Assembly (NCBI GenBank): GCA_031772625.1 | Contig: CM062805.1 | Location: 513,774,102-513,838,101, forward strand | Direction: 5' to 3' | DNA: 64,000 bases | Source: Pinus tabuliformis | Taxonomy: Eukaryota > Streptophyta > Pinopsida > Pinales > Pinaceae | Part shown: piece after piece, positions 32,802 to 42,245 of the stretch | Numbering within the stretch: the first letter of the stretch is position 1 | How the letters are laid out: every line of letters begins with the position of its first letter | Made by a program: the position numbers and the translations under genes | The notes under the pieces: generated by a model | What the model saw: only the letters and a program-made list of their open reading frames with translations | Told to the model about the DNA's origin: nothing | The model's database searches: none

Positions 32802-33932
32802 TGTTATTTTTTTTGGCATTGGATGGTGTTCTAGTGTCGAGACTTGGTGGAGAGCCTAAAGCATAGGAGTTCTCTAAAGCATAGGAGTTCTCTAAAACAT
32901 AGAAATTGTTTCTAGAAATTCCACCTAGAGATGGCCCAATTAAATTAATTGACCATAATTAAAAATGTCATGTGTATAACTTAGAAAGTATGGTTAATTA
33001 ACAATGATTAATTGAGAAAGGTGAGAATTCGCTAGAAACTCACATGAATCGACTTGAAGGTGATCTCAACCATTGATTAAGTTTTATCGTGGTTGTTGGA
33101 GTCCCAAATGGAGACTATAAGAGGAGCTCGATGGTTAGATGGAGAACACACTAGTGTAGCTACTCAGTTGCCCAAGAAGTTTGAATTCCTATTTGCGGGA
33201 GTGATTCAATAGGGGATATTGAGCCAGAAGGTGAGCAGCAGGTGGCGGGAGAGGTCAGCAGTGATTTAGAGGAATTTTTATAGTTTCTTAGAGTTAGAAA
33301 GGGGAGGCTGAAAATAGTCTCTAGGAAGCAACGTAGGGACTACGTATATTCTTTTGTAGAGCAGTTCGGTTTCACTGAAGGGGAGGAAATTTTTAGTTCT
33401 AGAGGCTGGGAATATTTTCCAGAGGGATAGAGAAGCATTTCCCAGTCAGTAGAAAGAAGGATGGATTTATTTGTAGGTGTTCTGGGCTAAGCACTAAGGT
33501 GACACACTACCTGTGTAGAGTAGGTGGACAACTTGTTTTTGAAAGGTAGTCAGGTGTTAGGATTGTTCAGAGAGAGGGTAAAATCCTTCAATATATTTTA
33601 CTATTATTTCTCTTGGGTAGAATCGCTAGTTTCATGACATTTTGTTGTACTCATAATTTTTACTGAAAATAATAATATAAACCCCTAGCTACTGCTACGA
33701 TTTCTCCCACATTGGGTTTTTTTCGGGACTATTGTCCAAAGTAATGGTGTCACAATTTTTGTGTGTGCTAACATTTCTCAGTTTCTAGTGATTTTATTAT
33801 CCATATTATTTTATTTGTGAATAATACAGTGTGATTAATTTTTTGTTTCTATAGAAATAAAATGCATAATTAATTTTCTAGTTAGAAGAATTAATTCCAA
33901 TTAGTACAAAAGAAATTTTAGAAATTTTCACA
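32802..33932 (+). repeat. GagCop-1 5' LTR
   Basis: It starts TGTTATTTT and ends GAAATTTTCACA. It shares CCACCTAGAGATGG, GAGTCCCAAATGGAGA and TTAGGATTGTT-type stretches with 36150-37278. A short tandem repeat (CATAGGAGTTCTCTAAA, about 32862-32900) is present in this copy only. Confidence 0.83.
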
Positions 33933-33944
33933 AGGTGTGAGAGC
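33933..33944 (+). other. GagCop-1 primer binding site (decayed tRNA-Met type)
   Basis: AGGTGTGAGAGC directly follows the LTR and differs at three of twelve positions from TGGTATCAGAGC. Confidence 0.55.
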
Positions 33945-34582
33945 ATCGTTGATGGAAAGGAATCTCAAAGGTGGAAGAAGAAAAGTTTACTATTTCGAGG
34001 GAGCGGCAAGCCGAAATTTTCAAGGGTTGTGCAGTGATGAGCCAGGCAGTGCGAATTAATGATCAAGGGTTCAATTTTCCAGTTGCAGTTGCTGGAAAGT
34101 TTGATTTGTTCAGAATAGTGATTCCAACAGCAAGAAGGGGGAAGAGAATAAAAACAGTATTTTCAATGAGTAGATTTCTTGTCTAGGTACAACAGGTTTT
34201 GTAGTAGTTTGCTAGAGCAGAATTAGTGTCAAGTGGAAGACAAAGTGCACATGCATAGGGAATAATTTCTAGATTTTCCTAGAGGATTTTGAGTTCCAGT
34301 TTTCTGGAGGAAACCCATAATTTTTCTAGTTACAAAACGTAGTGTGATTTTTCTAGAAGCATCTAGTTCGAGTTTCTGGGGTTACAGTTCGTGTGCTAGT
34401 TTTCTACATAAGGACATTCAGAAATGTTGAGCAAGTAGTCTCAAAAAGAAGTTGAAGGCATAATAATATAGACAAAGGAGTTATGTGCATTCCAAGAGGG
34501 AGCGTGAGTTTCTAAATAGGTATCCGAACAAGAAAATAGGAGGATACTCTAGTTTATTTATTAGTTTTGAGTTTTTGTGTAA

Positions 34583-35360
34583 ATGGCTAGAGTTGGGCAT
34601 AAAGATCAAGACAGGTTGGAGGGACCAAATATATCATATGGATGGCTAGGATGTCCTTCTTGTTAGATGAACATGGCCTGAAAACCTATACAGAGAATGT
34701 TGTGGCAGAACCTACTGATGCAGATCAGCTGAAATAATTCAAGAATGAGATGGACAAGATGAAGTGGATGATCTTGGATGGAGTCCAAGACCATATATTC
34801 CCACACGTATTGGCCAAGAATAGGACCAAGAATATGTGGGATTCTCTCGCATGGTTATACCAAAATCCTTTTAAGCAGCGTAAAACATTCTTGAAAGCGA
34901 AGTTGAGGATTTCTAGGATGAAGAAGGATGAAGGACTATCCCTTTCTCACGAGACTTTAGGATATCAGGGATTAGCTTGCATTTATAGGAGAGATTCCTC
35001 CACCTACATGGATGGTGAGGTTAGTACTCAACAGTTTCACCGAGGATTAGGAAAATTTTGTCTGAGGCATTTGAGGACAAGACATGTTACCTGGGTGGGA
35101 CTAAATTTGGGCTAATATCTCTCTAAAGGAGATGAGGTGAGCTCTAGTAAAGAGATCCATAAACAGCAATAACAACAAGGGATTGAAGGGTGTGAAGGAG
35201 GAAGATAATGCAGCCCTTGCATCAGCAGCGAAGGTAAAAGGTCCCACTCCAGGACAAGGCTCATAAGGGGAGAAGAAGAGGAAAAGGGATCTATCTAAGG
35301 TCAAGTGCTTCATGTGTGGCGATTTTGGCCACTACAGTCCCCAATGTCCTCAAATGAATA
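34583..35360 (+). pseudogene. gag: GagCop-1 gag
   Basis: This is a copia Gag of the UBN2 type. From MARVGHKDQDRLEGP at 34583, a frameshift leads into MSFLLDEHGLKTYTENV and, after a TAA near 34735, MDKMKWMILDGVQDHIFPHV, NMWDSLAWLYQNPFKQRK and LKAKLRISRMKKDEG. The C-terminal CX2CX4HX4C knuckle reads CFMCGDFGHYSPQC (35306-35347). Several stops and frameshifts break it. There is no pol sequence downstream. Confidence 0.82.
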
Positions 35361-36149
35361 AGGATAAATAGGAGAAGCGGGATTATGCGGAAATATCCAC
35401 AAAGATAGAAACGTTATCCTCCAAGCTCAAGGAATATCTTTCCATATTTACAACTATACCTACAGGAGTGAGGTCAAGTGATATGGAACTTTAGTCCTAG
35501 AGTTTCGAGGAGACTTGGGAAGTGTCTAGTGAGGAAAACATCAAATGGTGTTTGCATCAGATGGTGTTTCCTCATGGATCATTACCTTGCTACAGAGGCC
35601 CATAATATTCAGTAGCAGGAGGATCAGTTCCAGTTGATCCAGTCAGTTTGAGATGGATAGTTACACACTACATAGAGTTATATGTTGAGGAGCGCAGAGT
35701 AGCATTTATAGAAGAGCAAGAGGCTGATTGGTAGAGTCATCAACAATGTAGATTTCTTAGTGGAAAGTGCAAAGGCTAGTAGAAATTAGAGACTCGGGAG
35801 ATAGTTGCAGAGAAAATACATAGTTGAATCAATATTTTGGATGATTATCAGTTGCAGTAGTTACAGTAGCAACAACACAGTTTAGAGGGAGTTGATTTGT
35901 AGCGCAGATGCAAAGTTGTTAGTAGTACAAGATGTACAATGCAATATCAGTTGCAGCTCAAATGCAAATGTTTGTTTCTCCTACAACCAGTCGTAGATGA
36001 ATCAGAGTTAGTGTAGTAGTTGGTGGAAAATGGTAGGTAGCTACAATTGTTAGACATCAATAGCATGGATGGAGGATGTTGCAGAGACAGGGTGTTGTGA
36101 TAGTTGTGCAACACTAGTTGGAGAGAAGAACTTCCTTGCTAAGAGGGAG
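35361..36149 (+). other. GagCop-1 3' internal region
   Basis: About 790 bp without a recognisable gene. It is rich in CAG/TAG-like trinucleotide runs (GTTGCAGTAGTTACAGTAGC near 35845-35875), perhaps a decayed Gln-rich reading frame. The last bases AAGAGGGAG (36141-36149) are the polypurine tract. Confidence 0.55.
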
Positions 36150-37278
36150 TGTTATGTTTTGTAGCATCGGATGGTGTTATAGTCTTGACACTTGTTGGTG
36201 AGGCTAATACATAGGCTTTATCCAAAACCCAGAAATCATTTTTGGAAATTCCACCTAGAGATGGCTCAATTAAATTAATTGACAATAATTAAAAATCCCC
36301 TAAGTCTAACTTAGGAAAAATGGTTAATTAATAGTAATTAATTGAGAAAGATGACAATTATCTAGAAACCCACACAGATTGACTTGGAGATGATCTCAAC
36401 CATCGCTTAAGAGTTAATCATTAGCGTTGGAGTCCCAAATGGAGAGTATAAGAGAAGGTCAATGGTAAGATGGAGAATGCACTAGTGAAAATATTCAATT
36501 ACCTAGGAAAGACAAATTCCTAGTTGCGACAGTGATTTAGCAGTGGAGATCAAGCCAGAAGGAGAGTAGCATGTGGCAAGAGAGGTTAGCATTGATCCGA
36601 AGGAATTTTTCCAGTTTCGAGGAGTCAAAAAGAGGAGGACATTTTTTTCTCTAGCAAAACGTAGAGGGATTGCGTAGTTTCTTTAGCAGAGTAGTTTTAT
36701 TTGGTTGAATGTTATGACTCTTTTAGTTCTAGAGGCCAGGAAGATTTTCCAGAGGCTCAGAGAAGCATTTCCCCGGTCATCAATAGGAAGGAAAACTTGA
36801 TTTGCGGGTTTTTTAGGGTGAGTGTGAGAGGGTCTACACTAGGGTGATGTAGGTATTGTAAAGAGTAGGAGGACGACTTGTTTTTCAAAGGCAGTCAGGT
36901 GTTAGGATTGTTTAGAGATAGGGTAAAATCCCTTAGTATATTTTTTCCAATATTTCTCTTGGCTAGAAGCACTAGTTTGGCGACATTTTATTGTACTTAG
37001 AATTAATGATGCAAATAATAATATAAGCCCTCGACTGTCACAACTAGTTTTCCAACATTAGGTTGTTCCAGGGATTTTTGTCCAAAATAATAGTGTCACA
37101 ATATTTATGTGTGCTAGTATTTCTCACTTTCTAGCACTTTTATTTTCCGTAGTATTTTATTTGTGAATTTTTAGTGTGATTAATTTGTTGTTGTCGTAGC
37201 AATAAACTACATAATTAATTTTATGATTAGAAGAATTATTTCCAGTTGCTGCAATAGCAATTTTTAGAAATTTTCACA
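36150..37278 (+). repeat. GagCop-1 3' LTR
   Basis: It starts TGTTATGTTTTG and ends GAAATTTTCACA. It aligns end to end with 32802-33932 with many substitutions and small indels. Confidence 0.83.
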
Positions 37279-37549
37279 CTATTTTCTATACATTTCAATG
37301 GTATAACACTTAATATGAGATACATTTGTAATTCCTTCCATATTCAACATGATATTTAAATGTGGCACTTTAAAAGGTAGTATCAAATTATGAAACAAAA
37401 TTTATAATTCTCAAAATTTGATTATTTTAAAAATATAATAAATTCAAAATTAAAACTTCACAAATTATAATACGCTAATTTTATTTTTTAAACTCTATAA
37501 TGTGATACCATTAATTTGAATTTGAAAAATATAATTCTAAAAATTAATA
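37279..37549. repeat. Continuation of the AT-rich repeated block
   Basis: ACATTT, TTCCTTCCAT and TTCAACATGATATT continue the block interrupted by GagCop-1, matching 31668-31770. The rest is AT-rich without features up to the Chr-3 LTR. Confidence 0.65.
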
Positions 37550-37874
37550 AACTCATAACCACATCACAAAAAAGATAGATCAAAAACTTCAAAATTAGCC
37601 TCTTCAAGGGGGGAACCTCCTCTACATCATATAAATGAACAATTTTTGATTGATACAAATGACTAGACCTCCTTCCTATATATAGGAGCTAAGGGGTCAC
37701 AATATAATTATAGCCTACATAAAAATAATAATGTAAGGATAGAACAATAACATAATGGGATTCTATGGGGCATAACAATAGCAATATATGGGCTACATGG
37801 GGACATCAATAACATTAGGGGGATGCACTAATAATAACAATAACGAGGATACACTAGTATTATAAGGACCTACA
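37550..37874 (-). repeat. Chr-3 3' LTR
   Basis: It is the reverse complement of the Chr-1 and Chr-4 LTRs (shared GCCTCTTCAAGGGGG, CTATATATAGGAG). The minus-strand start is TGTAGGTCC at 37874; the far end near 37550 is eroded. A purine tract GAAGGAGAGGG precedes it on the minus strand (about 37880-37890). Confidence 0.82.
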
Positions 37875-37899
37875 TTAACCCTCTCCTTCAAAAAATTGT

Positions 37900-39147
37900 T
37901 GTCCTCAATGCTTGAGTTTTTATGGATTCTTCTGTATAAAATTCTCATCCTCCCATGTGGAAACTTCAATAGGTAAGTTCTTCCACTTAATGAGATACTC
38001 TGAAATTGATTGATTTCATAGTTTTCGGGTTCTTATTTTTGTGACTGCTTCAGGCTCCAATATGGTTTTTCCTTCTTTGTCAAGTTCTGGCAATCTTATT
38101 TGAACTGGGAGCTTGTCGTCAATAACCTTCTTTAAGTATGAAATATGGAAAACTAGTTGTACTCGGGAATATGTAGGTAGCTCTAATTTGTATGCCATAG
38201 TACCAATATTTTGCAACACCTTGTAAGTACCAATATTTTGCAACACCTTGTAATGAAAATAGTATTTGGGTGATAATTTATTATCCTTCTTAGCTTGCTT
38301 GAGGGACATTTTTTTGTATGGTTGTAGCCATAAAAATACTCATTCACCTACATCAAAACTTATTTCACTGTGATATTCATCAGTATATTGTTTCATTCAA
38401 TTATGCGCTAGAGTGAGGCTATCCTTTAAGAGTTGGAGAGCTTGTTGTTGATTCTTGATGTGATCTTTCACTGCTTGAACCTTATAATTTTCCCTTAAGT
38501 AGGATGTGATGGATGGTGGATGACCATAAAGTGCCATAAATCAGGTCATTTTTGTTGTAGATGGAAGGAATTTTTATACCATCATTCATCCAAAGGTAAC
38601 CACTTGACCCATTATGTTTGTTTATCAGATACAGAGCAACGAAGATATCCTTCCAAACATTTGTTCACTATCTCAGTTTTCCCATCAGATTTAAGATGAT
38701 AAGATCAACTATAAGCTAACTGAGTACCGATAGAAGAAAATGATTTCATCCAAAAATTCCAGTGAAAATGGGATCTCGATCGCTTACAAAAATATTTGGG
38801 TTTCCATGTAGCTTTTGAATTGTTTCCATAAATGTAGTAGCAAATTCACTTTCTTTAATTGGATGAGATAATGCACAAAAGTTTCCATACTTAGTAATTC
38901 TATCCACTACCACCATGATGACACTCTTTCCTTCAGACTTGGGCAAACCTATGATAAAATCCATTGGGACCTCCTCCCAAGGGTTACTTGGAATGACTAA
39001 AGGTTGTAACAAACCCAGGGTCTTAATTATCTCAACTATATTTGTTGGCAAACCAAACATTCTACCACAAACTTCTAAATATCATAGTTAAGGCCATCCC
39101 AAAAACATTCCTTCCTAACCTCGTGGTAAGTTTTTAAAAATCTTGAG
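37900..39147 (-). pseudogene. Chr-3 integrase and chromodomain (3' half)
   Basis: Reading down from 39147, the zinc-finger remnant is followed by the core at 39060-38746: EVPMDFIIGLPKSEG (first Asp), IFVSDRDPIF (second Asp). The stretch 38745-38310 is frameshifted but keeps PFMALYGH-like sequence. The tail from 38309 contains LSPKYYFHYKVLQNIGT, with a 27-bp tandem duplication (38199-38225 and 38226-38252) that doubles YKVLQNIGT in frame. The chromodomain (EYLIKWKNLPIEVSTWEDE) lies at about 37915-38010 after a stop. Confidence 0.85.
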
Positions 39148-40157
39148 TGTTATAGCTCCAAATCTCACTCTTATGGTTTGTGATGCTGCACTCATGGCCT
39201 AGGGAAACCCCTCCTTCCAAACTTGGTCCAAAATTTAAAAAACAGTGTTTTATCCCTTATACGCGACATTGCCCTGAGTTAAACGCGTGTATACGTGGGT
39301 AGGCATATACCCAACCCGCGCGTATGTAGTAAAACACTTAAAAAAATATAAAACTCCTTAATTTCGGGCGGAGATAGCGAGTTTTACCTGTTGATCACCT
39401 GTTAGTGCCCGTGGCCCAACTGTTCCCAACCAACTCCCAACTAAAAAACTACTTTGGGAGAGGTATAAAAAGACCTCAATGGGGCCTAAGGGAAGAGAGA
39501 AGAGAGAGAAAGGTTATTATGCTGAGATTTTTCCCCTGGCCAGGTCTGAAGATCCTTGTGCCTCTTGCACTTCTCCCATTTGTATAGGAAACCTTTGTTT
39601 CCTTGTGTGTTGATGTTCATCCACTACTTGTGACATCACGGAGTAAGTCATGGAAGGAGTTTTGTTAAAGGCTTTAGGTTGGACAAATCCGGAAGAAAGC
39701 TTTGCTTGGAGCTTGCGAAAGGTGACTCAGGTGAAATTATTCCTTTTTTGTACTTTATTTGTCTATAATAAAAGAAACACATGTCTTGGTTCCTGATATA
39801 AATCTTCTTTATGTTTATGATATTCATGTTGGAATTCATATGTGAATGGTTGTTTAAATTTCATAACTAACTACCTTTCTTTATAACATGAAGATGGTTT
39901 CTTTATAAGGTTTTGTCCATATGTTGTTGTGTTCTCCGAAATTGGTTGTTTTGCAGGACAAAGGAACAAGAGGAACTTGAAGAAGGGTTTGGACCCTAAA
40001 GGACCTTCTCAAACGTAGGACCTAAGGTACGCCCCCTTATCATAGAATTTTCTTATAATAGCTTAATGGTTGTGTGAATGTGTGTTTCTCTGTATAGACA
40101 ACTTTTAGTCTACTAGGGTTTCAACCCAAAAGCCCTAGGGGAACATTTCCCTTAACA
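39148..40157 (+). repeat. Tat-1 5' LTR
   Basis: It starts TGTTATAGCTCC and ends CCCTTAACA, 1,010 bp. TATAAAAA lies at 39464-39471. It contains an uninterrupted version of the site where Cop-1 landed in the other LTR (AATCTTCTTTATGTTTATG at about 39806-39824). Confidence 0.92.
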
Positions 40158-40161
40158 GAAT

Positions 40162-40179
40162 TGGCGACTCCACTGGGGA
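40162..40179 (+). other. Tat-1 primer binding site (tRNA-Arg)
   Basis: TGGCGACTCCACTGGGGA is complementary to the 3' end of plant tRNA-Arg(ACG) as I recall it (…CCCCAGTGGAGTCG plus CCA). It lies four bases after the LTR end. Confidence 0.82.
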
Positions 40180-42245
40180 AAACACTGTTGTTGTTCCTAG
40201 TTTGGGTGTTTTCAAGCCAATCAGGGCTTAGCTGCCTGTTTGCTTGCTGTTGCTGTGTGGTATGTTCTTGAATTCTAAGTTTTGCCAGTTTCTTCAGTTT
40301 GTTTTTTATTTTTCTTGAAATCTTTTATATACATTGTTTTTCTTAGTTACAGAAGCGTATATACGCATGTTTCCTTAAGTGAACCCGTGTATACGCAGGT
40401 TTCCTTAGGCACAATCACGTATACACGCAATCTGTACATAAGTACAGTCGCGTATATCTAGCAATTTTCAAGATTTTTAAATCTTTTTACCTCTGAAGGT
40501 CTATCTGCTGGTTTGATTCAGTCTGAAACAGTCACTGTCCAGTATCGGTTGTTAGTTTTACAGCAAGCATCTTGTTCCAAATTCTCTCTGATTGTAAGGA
40601 GTATTGGTCTTGTTTTTGTTGTTGCAAGCGTCATCATTTTTTGCTTAAGCATGCAAGATTTCTTGCTGGGAATCTTGGCTACTCTGACTCATCAGGGCAA
40701 GAAGATTGATCTCAATCTTTGTGTTAAATCTTGCTTTTGGTGACTTTTTGCTTGCTTGACAAAACCGCTTTTTGTGACCATCCACTTCTTTGTTTCATGA
40801 AAGTTGTTGATTGATACTTTCTTGAAATTTGTATTTTTGATCTTTTTGGTTTTTGTTGCCAAAGCTTTAATTGCTGCTTTTGATTGTTAAGAGCATCCTT
40901 AAACACATTTATTGTTGTTGAGTTTTCATCCATTGTGTGGTGTCAACTTGCAAAAGTGTTTGTTTCCTATTCTTCAATCACAAAGTTTCAGTCTTGTTGA
41001 GAGCATTTTTTGAAAAGACGTTTTTTTGTTGCTTTTGAAGAAAACTTTTGAAAAACTTAGTTTTGCTTTCTTGAACTTTGTTTTGATTTGGTTTCCTTTT
41101 AGTGAATGAAAGTGCTTTTTGTTTGTCTTAGAACTTTTTTTAGTGTTTAGACAAAATGAACGGTAGCATCTCATATTCCATCTAAACATTTTAAGTGGCA
41201 AAATAGAAATTGATAAGCAAGCAACTTTCATTTCTTGATTTTAGAGTAGTTTTGAATCTTGCATCAGCATATATTTGTTGCATTAGGATAGATTTGCATA
41301 TATTTTTAGGCATCCATAGCTTTGTTAACTTTTGTGAGTGTGAAGCGTGAATTAACGAAAAGAAAAGAAAAATTTGTTTTATTTGAAGTTCCTCTGAACC
41401 CTGTAGAGATTGTTTTTCATCGAAAAACGAAAACAAGTGCATGTGCATGTAGTTTGGTTTTTATTAATTTCTTTTGTGTCAAAACACCACTATTTTCACT
41501 TCCATTTATCCTGTGACTTAAAGAACAGCCTATTTTAAAATCAAGTGCTAATTAAAATTCACTAAAACTTTTTTTTTAAGTTAGATACACCAACAAGTTT
41601 TAGGATTTTAGGGCCTTGGATTAGGCGAGTGGAGAGTTAACTCTCCAAGGCCATTTAAACCGTTAAACATAGGAATCATAATAGTGAGTGAAAATCCAAT
41701 AGCGTTAGGAAGACCAGGAAAGCTCCGGATCTGGGAGTTAAGCACGAGGGTCTGTGAAGGCAGGGGAGAGAGATACCCCCTCTCCTACTTGTCCGAACTT
41801 ACCTCATGACTGTTCTGCCTGGCTTCTGCGATGAGTTGGTATCCATAGCTGCTACTCCTAAGGATCTACAAAGGTGGCTGCGGAGGGGAATCCTGTGGCA
41901 CCTGAGGTCGACGTTGCATCACTCTCAACGGTACTACTGGAGGGCACCCTTGCGAAGCTTGGGGTCTTGCACTGGCGCAGGCTATTGTTAGGAGGTCAGC
42001 GTAACTTCCTCTGTTACCTTCGCTGATAGGACTAGGCCCTCATCATCCCAGATTATCTTCGGAAGGCCCCTTAATTCACTTTCTTGTATTTTGGTGTCCG
42101 GTCCTAACCACCTGGAGCGGAAATACTCGGAAGTTGTTTGACTGGCTAGTATCTCTAGGGACTTTATAGTGTGTGCTTTGTGCTCTTAGTTGGCCTAGCT
42201 TTCAATTTTTTGGGTCTTTAGTTAGATCTTAACAAAAAATTCAAA
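40180..42245 (+). other. Tat-1 long leader with structured element
   Basis: Two kilobases without a recognisable gene. TACGC/GTATAC repeats occur at 40345-40460. A T-rich stretch runs 40590-41300. A strong inverted repeat lies at 41612-41652 (listed separately). Short open frames look like chance. Confidence 0.65.
41612..41652 (+). other. Leader palindrome with nested stem
   Basis: GGAGAGTTAACTCTCC (41631-41646) is a perfect 16-base palindrome. Flanking GGCCTTGG (41612-41619) and CCAAGGCC (41645-41652) are also complementary, so inner and outer stems can stack with an 11-13 nt bulge on the 5' side. Confidence 0.85.

Larger units (their letters stand above)
32802..37278 (+). mobile_element. 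GagCop-1: old copia-type element carrying only gag
   Basis: LTRs of 1,131 and 1,129 bp flank a 2.2-kb internal region that encodes only a copia-type Gag. A purine tract precedes the 3' LTR and a decayed tRNA-Met primer site follows the 5' LTR. Flanks are CTAAT (32797-32801) and CTATT (37279-37283), a duplication with one change; a sister copy of the target block at 31665 reads CTATT. The LTRs differ heavily, so it is old. No protease, integrase or RT remains, so it would have depended on another copia element. Confidence 0.85.

Noticed and set aside
41680-41780. Possible 5S rRNA-like stretch (CTCCGGATCTGGGAGTTAAGCACG)
   Set aside because: Only a short box resembles 5S rDNA; the flanking bases do not match, so chance similarity is more likely.
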